From positions 1 to 64,000 of the forward strand of contig JBIKYT010000001.1 of NCBI GenBank assembly GCA_044355095.1: 64,000 bases of DNA, written 5' to 3'. Of this stretch, positions 25,801 through 33,164 are shown piece by piece. The notes beneath the pieces were generated by a model. The model was not told the DNA's origin. It saw nothing but the letters and a program-made list of their open reading frames with translations, and did no database searches. The stretch is from Casp-actino8 sp044355095. Lineage in GTDB: Bacteria; Actinomycetota; Acidimicrobiia; Acidimicrobiales; Ilumatobacteraceae. Each line of letters begins with the position of its first letter. Positions within the stretch are counted from its first letter, which is position 1. The position numbers were made by a program, and so were the translations under genes.

Positions 25801-26400
25801 GTCAAGTTGAAATTCGAAAAAGAAATGCTGGGTCTGTACATCAGCGATCATCCGCTGTTTGGTCACGAGTCTTCGTTGAATAAACACTCCACCACGACTA
25901 CCGCAATGTTGGCTGAAGCAGAGAATGGTTCGATCTGGACTCTGGCTGGAATCATCACCAAAGTCGAACGCAAAGTCACCAAAAAGGGTGACCCGATGGC
26001 CATCGTGCATCTTGAAGACTTATATGGGGGAGTTGAACTCACCGTCTTCACTAAGACCTTGCAGACGCATGGTCACAAAATTGTCGATGAGGCAATCATC
26101 TCGGTCAAATGCCGAGTTAACCGTCAAGACGATCGCATCAGTGTCGCCACCATGGAAATCACTCCGCTACAGCTATCGAACCGCGAACCCGAATTGCGGC
26201 TCAACCTCCCCGCGGTAGCCCTTGACCCCGAAAACGTGGCTCGACTGAAGACAATCTTGTCAAAGTACCCCGGACCTTCATACGTGTTTCTCCACATTGG
26301 CGACGCCAAAGTCTTAAAACTGGGCGCCGAATTCATGGTTGATATTGACCGAGTGATTCCGCCGCTACGGGTCGCTTTTGGTGCTGGAGTCGTGCGCTAA
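22885..26400 (+). CDS. dnaE: DNA polymerase III alpha subunit (DnaE)
   Basis: Replicative polymerase catalytic subunit, about 1171 aa. The N-terminal PHP domain starts at once (FTHLHVHTEFSMLDGAAKL, MTDHGNMYGVLDFY); the palm has GPGRGSAAGCAVAYCLGI and the catalytic PDIDMDFDSRYR Asp pair; then come the thumb/fingers (IALYRPGPMGVN), tandem HhH (FNKSHSFGYGYICYQTAFLK, GVGQAICERIV) and an OB domain (WTLAGIITKVERKVTKKGDPM). Start chosen from the AAGGAGG site; TTG 22888 is equally possible. 1.17 kb-codon length fits DnaE1 rather than the shorter DnaE2. Confidence 0.96.
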   Translation: MLGDSFTHLHVHTEFSMLDGAAKLDELVAKAVADGQPALGMTDHGNMYGVLDFYKECRAQGVKPIIGTEAYMAYETRFERPSRRGQVDDSGGDTEGGRKLYYHLTLLAENNVGYKNLIQLSSLAFLEGYYYQPRMDWELLEKYHEGLIATTGCLGGHVLQSLLKDDYKDAKIKAARLQEIFGKDNLFVEIQDHGLAAQTKTNPQLLQIAQEIGAPVIATNDSHYVHRHDSDAHDALLCVQTNSMINDPKRFRFEGTEHYLKTSNEMRYVFREVPEACDNTLWIAERADVTIEFGKPQLPNFKIPPGFSDDAAYLDHLTREGAKRRWGDKLAPSIIERLAYETKVICDMGFASYFLIVWDLIRYAKDQGIRVGPGRGSAAGCAVAYCLGITEIDPIRYDLLFERFLNPSRISMPDIDMDFDSRYREQMIHYATDTYGREHVAQIITFGTIKARNAVRDAARVLGHPYAVGDKLAKAMPPLVMGRDTPLKYCLELDPKYKDGYQAAQELRDIYESEEDMRQVIDVAKGLEGLKRSTGIHAAAVVISKEPLTSYLPLQRKPEAGKPIEESQVTTQFEMHGVESLGLLKMDFLGLRNLDVISDAMALIRLSEPDFDIDAIPIDNKKTFELLSRGDTIGVFQLESPPMQQLLRAMAPTSFEDVSAVIALYRPGPMGVNMHYDFADRKNGRKKVEYFHPDAEEVLGDTYGLMIYQESVMRVAQRFAGYSLAEADNLRKACGKKERALMEKERSKFEEGCATSGYGDILGKQLFDIIENFADYAFNKSHSFGYGYICYQTAFLKANYPVQYFAAMLTSVKDNLDKAAGYLVDARTGGITVGPPNINVSDVDFTPQVEERVIHFGLSAIKGVGQAICERIVAERQANGPFETFHDFAMRVPTDCLNKKAVESFIKAGAFDSLGHPRQGLMAVFEDIVDDTVSRRAEADQGVMSLFDAIDTDSDPSFDLDIPIPDNEYDKSVKLKFEKEMLGLYISDHPLFGHESSLNKHSTTTTAMLAEAENGSIWTLAGIITKVERKVTKKGDPMAIVHLEDLYGGVELTVFTKTLQTHGHKIVDEAIISVKCRVNRQDDRISVATMEITPLQLSNREPELRLNLPAVALDPENVARLKTILSKYPGPSYVFLHIGDAKVLKLGAEFMVDIDRVIPPLRVAFGAGVVR

Positions 26401-26540
26401 GCGTTATTTCGTGTTGTTTCTCGGTGTTATTTCTCGGTCGATGAGTCGTCGTTTCGCCTCAACGCCTTCCGAAGTGGCAGAATAGAGGAAGTTCATTTTC
26501 GGACCAGTCTTTTGGGTCCATTGAGGGAGAAGTCGTTTTC

Positions 26541-27200
26541 ATGTCCGTCGAAGTCGAAACAATAGATTGCGCGGCTCTTACGGAGACTCAACTTGAAGAC
26601 ATGGTCGCGATGGGCGGTTCCTTCGATATGGAGCGCCTCCTCAAGGCCAAAGAAGACTGGGTGCTCTGCACGACGTCCCTTGAAGGTGGCAAGGTCCAGG
26701 GTTTCACATTTTCGACCCTTGAACGTATTGGCGGCACACCCTGCGTACTGTTGGGTCTGATGAGTGTCAAGCGTTCATCGAAACGTGATCAGATCCTGAA
26801 GGGCTTGATGGCCGAAGCATTCCACCGAGCACTCATGGCCTTCCCAGATGAAGACGTCGTGGTCGGAAGCCGTTTCGTTTCGGCAGAGGGTCTCGAAGCT
26901 TTCAAACAACTGACTGAACTAATTCCGCGTCCAGGTCATCGCGCGGTTGGCGAAGAAAGAGCCTGGGGACGTCGCCTCGCTCGTCGTTTCGGCGTCGATG
27001 CCAATTACGACGAAAAGACATTCATTGTTGCCAAGAAGGGTTTGTCTGGTTTCTTAGATCACGAGTCCACTAAGGCCGACAAAATCAAGCCCGAGATTGC
27101 CGAAATGTTCTCTGCGGTTAATCCCGCAGTTGGTGGCTGTTTAATCATCCATGGTTGGACCATGACTGAGGATCTCCTCAAACTTGGCAAACTCAAATAG
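26541..27200 (+). CDS. Conserved hypothetical protein, unknown function
   Basis: 219 aa soluble protein that I cannot assign. An N-terminal region with WVLCTTSLEGGKVQGFTFSTLERIGGTPCVLLGLMSVKRS and a helix with ILKGLMAEAFHRALMAFPDEDVVVGSRFVS has the feel of an acyltransferase (GNAT-like) fold, but no acetyl-CoA motif is clear. A GAGGGAGAAG ribosome-binding site precedes ATG 26541 and codon use looks like the neighbours'. The nitroreductase frame starts 17 bases before its stop, suggesting one transcript. Confidence 0.75.
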   Translation: MSVEVETIDCAALTETQLEDMVAMGGSFDMERLLKAKEDWVLCTTSLEGGKVQGFTFSTLERIGGTPCVLLGLMSVKRSSKRDQILKGLMAEAFHRALMAFPDEDVVVGSRFVSAEGLEAFKQLTELIPRPGHRAVGEERAWGRRLARRFGVDANYDEKTFIVAKKGLSGFLDHESTKADKIKPEIAEMFSAVNPAVGGCLIIHGWTMTEDLLKLGKLK

Positions 27201-27807
27201 CTCTGCGACCTCGTTTTCCCTCGAGGCACTTTTACGTCGACGCCGAATGACGCGACGTTTTCAAGGCGGACCATCACCCCTTGAAATCAGCGCCCTATGC
27301 GCTTTAGCGGTACGTGCCCCTTCAGCTGGTTTTTCGCAGGGCTCTCATTTTTTGATCCTGACTGATCTCGACCTCGAGAAGTTTTGGGATGTATCTGGTG
27401 CCGGGACTTGGTTTAGGTCAACTGCTTCGGGAGTTCTCGAGTCGTCCTGCGTCGTTCTGATTTTGGGCGATCAAGATGCCTACACCGAGCGGTACAGCAA
27501 GCCCGATAAGGCCGCACATGGCCTTGATCACGCTGATCGCTGGGTAACCCCATTTTGGTTAACTGATGCCGCCATGGCCGCCGAAAACTTGTTGCTCCTC
27601 ATCGAAGAACAGCATTGGGGAGCGCTTCTATTTGGTCTCTTTGGCGATCCAAGAACGGTTCTTGACGCCTTTGGTGTCCCGGCATCAGTGTCATGTGTCG
27701 GCGCCGTCGCTGTGGGATACCGCCATCCAGAGGATCAACCGAGTGGTTCTCCGACCACCCGATCCCGCCGACCGACGGACGAGGTCATCCATATCGGTCA
27801 CTGGTAA
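27184..27807 (+). CDS. Nitroreductase family protein
   Basis: Predicted FMN-dependent NAD(P)H oxidoreductase. The N-terminal RRRRMTRRFQGGPSP gives the phosphate-binding Arg cluster, followed by VRAPSAGFSQGSHFLIL; the second half has WLTDAAMAAENLLLLIEEQHWGALLFGLFGDP and VAVGYRHPED, typical of the fold. 207 aa is usual. It begins at TTG 27184 inside the previous gene; that start is tentative. Substrate unknown. In F420-using actinobacteria, related folds sometimes use other flavins. Confidence 0.85.
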   Translation: MANSNSSATSFSLEALLRRRRMTRRFQGGPSPLEISALCALAVRAPSAGFSQGSHFLILTDLDLEKFWDVSGAGTWFRSTASGVLESSCVVLILGDQDAYTERYSKPDKAAHGLDHADRWVTPFWLTDAAMAAENLLLLIEEQHWGALLFGLFGDPRTVLDAFGVPASVSCVGAVAVGYRHPEDQPSGSPTTRSRRPTDEVIHIGHW

Positions 27808-27903
27808 CCAAGAATTTGGCGTTCTGGCACAAGGGTTTCGGATCAGGACGTACCAGGGTTTAGGGTAAGAATGTTCGTACAACCGTTAATCGGAGTCACC
27901 ATC

Positions 27904-28296
27904 ATGGCCAACCAAATCCCGCACGTTGATTATCTTGAACTTGGCGACAAGCCCCACCTCGTTGCCAATGAGTGCACATCATGTGGCGCCCGTTTCTTCG
28001 ATCGTCGCAACGCCTGTGCGAAATGTTTCAAGAATGAATTCAAGAAAGTTCCGATCGCTACTGATGGAATCTTGAAGTCCTTCACCATCGTCGCTTTTGC
28101 GGCCCCTGGTGTTCCGGTTCCTTTTGTCGCCGGAATTATTGATTGTGCTGGCACCAGTGTGCGTGGCAATGTCATCAATACCGATCCAACTCCCGAAAAG
28201 GTGCCGCTCGGCATGAAAGTACGTTTGGCGACTTTTAGTCTCGGAACCGACGACGAAGGAACTGAAGCAATCGGCTTTGGCTTCGAACCCGCTTGA
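27904..28296 (+). CDS. DUF35 OB-fold / zinc-ribbon acyl-CoA-associated protein
   Basis: Small partner protein (130 aa) with a rubredoxin-like zinc ribbon, CTSCGARFFDRRNACAKC (CxxC-x10-CxxC), and an OB-fold (FTIVAFAAPGVPVPFVAGIIDCAG). Such proteins pair with thiolase-superfamily enzymes, as in steroid side-chain retro-aldolases and archaeal HMG-CoA synthesis. ATG 27904 has GGAG eight bases upstream; the upstream in-frame start at 27871 is less likely. The thiolase gene follows after 77 bases. Confidence 0.88.
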   Translation: MANQIPHVDYLELGDKPHLVANECTSCGARFFDRRNACAKCFKNEFKKVPIATDGILKSFTIVAFAAPGVPVPFVAGIIDCAGTSVRGNVINTDPTPEKVPLGMKVRLATFSLGTDDEGTEAIGFGFEPA

Positions 28297-28373
28297 TTCT
28301 GTTCAGTCCATTTTCTTAACCATCATTAAACTCAATACCCAAAATTCTTACGACGAAAGCGAAGGCACTCATC

Positions 28374-29582
28374 ATGGCTAGTGACGACATCTGGATCCTC
28401 GGAATCGCAATGACCAAGTTTGGTAAGCACTCCGACAAAGACATCGTTGACCTCGGATCAGAAGCAGCAATTGCTGCATTGGCTGATGCTGGTGTCACGA
28501 TGGCCGATATCGGAATTTTGGCGGCGGGCAACCTGATGGGTGCTAGCGCAAGTTTCGGTCAGGCATTGCAAAAGCAGATCGGTCAGACCGGCATCCCGGT
28601 GTACAACGTGGCGAACGCTTGCGCAACGGGTGCAACTGCCTTGCGAACCGCCATCATGGCTGTGAAGTCAGGCGAAGTGAAGATGGGCCTCGCAGTCGGA
28701 GCCGAAAAGCTTGCTGGTGCTGGATTGCTCGGCGGTGGCGGAGTTTCGAAGAAAGACGGCAACAAGTTCGAACCACGTGGCCGTTTTGGAAGCGTGCTTC
28801 CGACTGACGGACGTATTGGCACCGACACCATGCCTGGAACCTTCGCACAAGTCGGAATGGAGTACGGCCACAAGTACGGCGGCGTTTCATTCGAACTGTT
28901 CGCCAAGATCTCAGAGAAGAACCACGCTCACTCAGTGTTGAACCCGATGGCTGCGTACCAGAAGCGCTTCACGCTCGACGAGATCATGAACGACATGATG
29001 ATCGCGTATCCGAATACTCGTCCGATGTGTTCGGCTAACTGTGACGGTGCTGCAGCCGCAGTCGTGACATCTGGTGAAGTTCTCCGCACGTTGTCAAAAG
29101 AACAGCAGCGTCGCGCGATCAAGGTTTCGGCTTCAGTGCTGACCACCGACCCGTACCAAGAAGCGTGTCAGATCCTTCCCGATGTCAACACTTTGACTCG
29201 CAACGCCGCCAAGATTGCCTACGAGCAGGCCGGCGTGTCACCGAGCGATCTTGACCTCGTTGAACTTCATGACTGCTTCGCAACCGCAGAATTGGTGCAC
29301 TACGACAACTTGATGTTGTGCCCCGAAGGTGGCGCGGTTGACTTCTTTATGAGCGGTGCAACCTGGCGCGATGGCTCGATGCCAGTCAACGTTTCAGGCG
29401 GTCTCGAATCAAAGGGTCACCCAATCGCCGCAACGGGTATCGCCAACATTTGGGAAATCTGTCATCACTTGCGCAATGAAGCCGGCGATCGACAGATCAA
29501 GGACGCCAAAGTTGGTCTGGCCCATGTCATCGGCTTGGGCTCAGCCTGCGGCATCCACATTTTGGAGAGAAGCGGTTTGTAA
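28374..29582 (+). CDS. Thiolase family protein (partner of DUF35)
   Basis: Thiolase-fold enzyme of 402 aa, SCP-x/lipid-transfer-like branch. The nucleophile Cys is C83 in NVANACATGATALRTA; the His is in SKGHPIAATGIANIWE, and GLGSACGIHIL holds the C-terminal Cys. The adjacent DUF35 gene argues for a two-protein complex. The reaction (thiolytic cleavage, condensation or retro-aldol) is not decidable. In steroid degraders, Ltp2-DUF35 pairs act as aldolases, but no other steroid genes are here. Convergent with fabI. Confidence 0.88.
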   Translation: MASDDIWILGIAMTKFGKHSDKDIVDLGSEAAIAALADAGVTMADIGILAAGNLMGASASFGQALQKQIGQTGIPVYNVANACATGATALRTAIMAVKSGEVKMGLAVGAEKLAGAGLLGGGGVSKKDGNKFEPRGRFGSVLPTDGRIGTDTMPGTFAQVGMEYGHKYGGVSFELFAKISEKNHAHSVLNPMAAYQKRFTLDEIMNDMMIAYPNTRPMCSANCDGAAAAVVTSGEVLRTLSKEQQRRAIKVSASVLTTDPYQEACQILPDVNTLTRNAAKIAYEQAGVSPSDLDLVELHDCFATAELVHYDNLMLCPEGGAVDFFMSGATWRDGSMPVNVSGGLESKGHPIAATGIANIWEICHHLRNEAGDRQIKDAKVGLAHVIGLGSACGIHILERSGL

Positions 29583-29591
29583 AGAACTGCC

Positions 29592-30359
29592 TCACGCACC
29601 AGTGGCGTGATACCCACCGTCCACGTGGATCATTGATCCGGTGGTCGCGGGGAACCAGTCTGATAACAGTGCGATGACCGCACGGGCGACGGGTTCGCCG
29701 TTAGTGACGTCCCAGCCAAGGGGTGCACGATCGTCCCACACGTCTTCAAACTTCTTGAAGCCGGGGATTGATTTAGCGGCCATTGTTTTAATCGGACCAG
29801 CAGCAACCAGGTTTGAGCGGATGCCTAACGGACCGAGTTCTTTTGCCAAGTAGCGATTGATACTTTCTAAAGCCGATTTGGCAACACCCATCCAGTTGTA
29901 GGCGGGCCAGGCGACCGTGTTGTCAAAATCGAGTCCAACGATAGAGCCACCCGGCTTCATCAACGGTACAAAAACTTCAGCGAGATGCTTCAGCGAATAT
30001 GCACTGATTTGCATCGCAATCGCAACATCGTTCCACTTTGCCGCCATGAAATCATCGCCCAGACACACCTCAGGCGCGTATCCGATGGAGTGCACGACAC
30101 CATCAACTGAACCCCATGTTGCCGCCAAATGGTCACGGACGACTGGACCATGTTCATCAACCGTCACATCTAGTTCCAGAACTTCAACAGTTTGGGACAA
30201 CTTGCGCGCCGTACGTTGGGTGAGCGACATTGCTCGACCAGCCCCAGTCAAGACAACTTGGGCTTCTTGTTCGAGAGCCAACTTGGCGACCCCGAAGGCG
30301 AGTGAGGCATCAGTCAGGACACCGGTGACAACTATTTTCTTACCTGCAAGAAGGCTCAT
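29592..30359 (-). CDS. fabI: Enoyl-[ACP] reductase (FabI/InhA-like)
   Basis: NADH-dependent reduction of enoyl-ACP, the last step of each fatty acid elongation round. SDR fold with the atypical FabI/InhA start GKKIVVTGVLTDASLAFGVAKL, VHSIGYAPE, and the catalytic YNWMGVAKSALESINRYLA (Tyr-x6-Lys). LGPLGIRSNLVAAGPIKTMAA follows. 255 aa, and YNWMGVAKSALES resembles InhA more than E. coli FabI. ATG 30359 has TAGTTT exactly six bases upstream. A small 6-bp hairpin overlaps the stop (29592-29610). Confidence 0.93.
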   Translation of the reverse strand: MSLLAGKKIVVTGVLTDASLAFGVAKLALEQEAQVVLTGAGRAMSLTQRTARKLSQTVEVLELDVTVDEHGPVVRDHLAATWGSVDGVVHSIGYAPEVCLGDDFMAAKWNDVAIAMQISAYSLKHLAEVFVPLMKPGGSIVGLDFDNTVAWPAYNWMGVAKSALESINRYLAKELGPLGIRSNLVAAGPIKTMAAKSIPGFKKFEDVWDDRAPLGWDVTNGEPVARAVIALLSDWFPATTGSMIHVDGGYHATGA

Positions 30360-30365
30360 ACGAAC

Positions 30366-30371
30366 AAACTA
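30366..30371 (-). promoter_or_regulatory. Putative leaderless -10 hexamer for fabI
   Basis: TAGTTT on the minus strand, six bases before ATG 30359, with no Shine-Dalgarno. Confidence 0.45.
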
Positions 30372-30435
30372 GTTCTTTCCCTCTTCAAGAAGGGTCAACT
30401 AACGAATCGTGGCATATATGTGTCATTGTGTAGGT

Positions 30436-31107
30436 ATGCGCATTGGAATTCTCGGTGGTACAGGTCCGGCCGGCTCAGCACTTGCCGCCCGACTAGCTTC
30501 AATTGGATACACCGCCGTGATTGGTTCACGTTCGGCCGAACGGGCTGTCGAAATAGCTAACGATTTCGTGGAAAAGTTTCCGCAGTTGCAAGGACGTTTA
30601 TCAGGGGGAGACAATGCAGCGGCTTCAGCTTGCGACCTGGTGGTCATTGCAACCCCTTGGGATTCTGCTGCGACGACTGTACAAGACAATGCCGACGCAC
30701 TCGATGGCAAGATCATTATCAGCATGGCCAACGCCTTGGTCAGAGTGGCCGGAGAATTCCAGCCACTATTGCCACCACGTGGCAGTGTCGCCGCTCATAT
30801 TCAGGCCGCGGTTCCGCGCAGTCGCGTGGTTGCGGCGTTCCATCACCTTCCTGCCAAAGAACTCGGACATATCGGCGAGCCCATTGATTCAGATGTGTTG
30901 ATCTGTTCGGATGACCCGACTGCGTTGCGCGAAGTCAGTGAAATTGTCGACAAGATTCCTGGTTGTCGACCCCTCGATGCTGGCCAACTTTCTAATGCCA
31001 CCGCTATTGAGGCATTTACTGCGGTTCTTTTGCAATTGAATGTTCGCTACAAGACCCGTGTTGCGCCTAAGTTGACAGGTATTCGTTCGAACCCCGAACA
31101 GAAGTAG
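30436..31107 (+). CDS. npdG: F420:NADPH oxidoreductase (NpdG-like)
   Basis: Transfers hydride between NADPH and coenzyme F420. The Rossmann start MRIGILGGTGPAGSALAARLA, IGSRSAERAVEIA, DLVVIATPWDSA and AFHHLPAKELGHIGEPIDSDVLICSDD match the family. 223 aa is normal. ATG 30436 is used because the product then starts directly at the first strand; the upstream ATG 30409 adds a short non-conserved stretch. Together with the LLM enzyme at 42816 it indicates F420 use. Confidence 0.9.
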   Translation: MRIGILGGTGPAGSALAARLASIGYTAVIGSRSAERAVEIANDFVEKFPQLQGRLSGGDNAAASACDLVVIATPWDSAATTVQDNADALDGKIIISMANALVRVAGEFQPLLPPRGSVAAHIQAAVPRSRVVAAFHHLPAKELGHIGEPIDSDVLICSDDPTALREVSEIVDKIPGCRPLDAGQLSNATAIEAFTAVLLQLNVRYKTRVAPKLTGIRSNPEQK

Positions 31108-31122
31108 AAAAGGGTCAGTCAC

Positions 31123-32250
31123 TTGCCAATCAGGCTGTTTGATACCGCTCGTCAGGTCGTTGTGCCTTTCGAACCAGGCCCGCGGGTACTTATGTATACC
31201 TGCGGCATCACTCCTTACGATGCCACCCATATTGGCCATGCCGCCACATTCATGGCTTATGACGTCTTACAGCGGCGTCTGATTGATCTCGGTCACGAAG
31301 TTCGCTGTGTTCGCAATGTCACTGACGTCGACGATCCGCTTTTCGCAAAGGCCCGACAACTAGGTGTGCACTATCTCGATTTAGCGGCTGGCGAAGAAGC
31401 GCGCTTTGAACGCGATATGGAAGCATTAAATGCCTTGCCCGTGTACTCAACTCCGCGTGCGTCGTCAGCAATCCCTGATATTCGTGGGTTTATCGGAATG
31501 GTTCTCGAACGTGGCTTCGCCTATGTTTCGGGTGGATCGGTGTATTTCGATGTCAGCAAGTTTGATTCATTCGGCAGTGTGAGTCACTACACGCGTGAAC
31601 AGATGATCGAGTTCGCCCGCGAACGTGGTGGCGATGTCGATAACCCCAACAAACGCGATCCACTTGATTTCGTGTTATGGCACCCATCAGCGTCCGACGA
31701 ACCTTCGTGGGAAGCCGTGTGGGGAGCTGGTCGTCCTGGTTGGCATATTGAATGCAGCGCGTTAGCCCTACGCGAACTAGGTGAGACCATTGACTTACAC
31801 GGTGGCGGCAGTGACCTGATCTTCCCGCATCACGAGTGTGAACGGGCGCAGAGTGAAGCAGCCACTGGTGCACCGTTCGTCAAACATTGGATGCACGTAG
31901 CCATGGTGTTCATGGATGGTGCCAAGATGTCCAAATCACTCGGCAACTTGGTCTTCGTTGATGCATTACGTCGTGAATGGGATCCTCGCGCGATACGTAT
32001 GGCCATCATCAATCACCACTACCGCTTTGAGTGGGAGTGGACCAATGACCAGATGCCGGTCGCCCGAGACCGCCTAGAGCATTGGTCAAAGAGCATCCAA
32101 GCGCCCGAGTCCGCAAACTTGCTGAACGAGGTGCGCGAGCATCTCGACAACGATCTAGACACGCCCTCAGCGTTGGCGTCCATTGATCAAGCTGTCGCAC
32201 AAGGCTTTTCGGCTAAGAACGCGGCGTCGTTATTAGGAATTGAACTGTAA
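31123..32250 (+). CDS. mshC: Mycothiol ligase MshC (cysteine:GlcN-Ins ligase)
   Basis: ATP-dependent ligation of cysteine to GlcN-Ins in mycothiol synthesis; a paralogue of cysteinyl-tRNA synthetase. The HIGH region reads TCGITPYDATHIGHAATF, diagnostic of MshC versus CysRS. VTDVDDPL, zinc ligands in TCG, HIECSAL and HHECERAQ, and KMSKSLGNLVFV are present. 375 aa, slightly short, without the CysRS C-terminal anticodon-binding part. TTG start, 15 bases after npdG. Confidence 0.88.
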   Translation: MPIRLFDTARQVVVPFEPGPRVLMYTCGITPYDATHIGHAATFMAYDVLQRRLIDLGHEVRCVRNVTDVDDPLFAKARQLGVHYLDLAAGEEARFERDMEALNALPVYSTPRASSAIPDIRGFIGMVLERGFAYVSGGSVYFDVSKFDSFGSVSHYTREQMIEFARERGGDVDNPNKRDPLDFVLWHPSASDEPSWEAVWGAGRPGWHIECSALALRELGETIDLHGGGSDLIFPHHECERAQSEAATGAPFVKHWMHVAMVFMDGAKMSKSLGNLVFVDALRREWDPRAIRMAIINHHYRFEWEWTNDQMPVARDRLEHWSKSIQAPESANLLNEVREHLDNDLDTPSALASIDQAVAQGFSAKNAASLLGIEL

Positions 32251-32251
32251 A

Positions 32252-32287
32252 CAGAACGACAGGCAGAACGACAGGCAGAACGACAAG
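32252..32287 (+). repeat. Three tandem 12-bp repeats after mshC
   Basis: CAGAACGACAGG twice and CAGAACGACAAG once, head to tail, directly after the mshC stop. No internal palindrome. Non-coding on the + strand; it lies in the leader of the next acyltransferase gene. Confidence 0.8.
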
Positions 32288-32366
32288 CTCGAGAATTTGT
32301 CTCGCTTATTGATTCATTTGTGCATATGATTCGCTCAGCGTTCGCGAGAGGCAGGTGATCACAGCC

Positions 32367-33104
32367 ATGAAAGCACAAGGTGCCGGAAAAGCGCAAACTC
32401 GTGCTCGAACGACGCTTGCCCCTGTTGCTCGTCGGTTGTGGTCGATCGACATTTCTGGTCTTGACCGATTGCCCGAATCTGGTCCGGCAATTCTGTGTCC
32501 CAATCATGTGAGTTTTCTTGATTCCGCCTTTTTGATGTTGGTTGTCCAACGCAATATTTCTTTTGTCGGCAAAGCCGAGTATATGGATTCGTGGAAGACC
32601 AAGATTCTTTTTCCGATGATGGGAATGATCCCCATTGATCGCTCAGGCGGTGAAAAAAGCCAAGCGGCTCTTGACGCTGCAGAAGGAGTTTTGACTCGGG
32701 GCGAACTTTTTGGCATGTTCCCCGAAGGAACACGAAGTCGCGACGGGTGCTTGTACAAAGGCCGCACTGGTGCTGCACGATTAGCCACAAAAATTGGTTG
32801 CCCAATCTTCCCGGTTGGAATCGTCGGAACCGATGACATCCAACCACCTGACGCCAAAGTACCTAAACTCTTTCGCTCGTGCTCCATCACGATTGGGCGT
32901 CCAATACGACCCGAGCGTTACACATCATCGACTGATCCGCATATGGCTTGGCGGTCGATGATTGATGAAGTCATGTTTGAAGTTCAATCAATGACCGGTC
33001 AGGTTTATAAAAACGTTTACGCCGGAAAAACTGCCGATTCTGAACCCATCACCACCGCAAAAGTTGGCCACGTTCAAGACCAGCAGGCCGTTTCAAGTTC
33101 TTAA
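32367..33104 (+). CDS. Lysophospholipid acyltransferase (PlsC family), second copy
   Basis: Membrane-associated 1-acylglycerol-3-phosphate O-acyltransferase-like protein, 245 aa. HX4D motif NHVSFLDSAFL at about residue 51; second block FPEGTRSRDGCLYKGRTGAA; PIFPVGIVGT follows. Start ATG 32367 preceded by GAGAGGCAGG; GTG 32355 is in frame. C-terminal 30 residues are Ser/Gln-rich and probably disordered. Could have a different acyl or acceptor preference from the 454-1128 copy. Confidence 0.9.
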   Translation: MKAQGAGKAQTRARTTLAPVARRLWSIDISGLDRLPESGPAILCPNHVSFLDSAFLMLVVQRNISFVGKAEYMDSWKTKILFPMMGMIPIDRSGGEKSQAALDAAEGVLTRGELFGMFPEGTRSRDGCLYKGRTGAARLATKIGCPIFPVGIVGTDDIQPPDAKVPKLFRSCSITIGRPIRPERYTSSTDPHMAWRSMIDEVMFEVQSMTGQVYKNVYAGKTADSEPITTAKVGHVQDQQAVSSS

Positions 33105-33151
33105 CACCCTTTCTCACCACAAATCCCACGGTGACGCTTGGGCATTGCCCG

Positions 33152-33157
33152 TAAACT
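33152..33157 (+). promoter_or_regulatory. Putative leaderless -10 hexamer for thrS
   Basis: TAAACT seven bases before ATG 33165. No Shine-Dalgarno and no T-box-like leader in the 60-base gap. It supports ATG 33165 over TTG 33138. Confidence 0.45.
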
Positions 33158-33164
33158 GTCGGGA

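Noticed and set aside
29592..29610. Hairpin TCACGC...GCGTGA at the fabI stop as a terminator
   Set aside because: Only a 6-bp stem without a T-tract; inside the coding end. Too weak to list as a separate feature.
32187..32549. 120-codon minus-strand ORF with CRSACRS repeats
   Set aside because: The repeats in the product come from the 12-bp tandem repeats; it is antisense to the second plsC gene.
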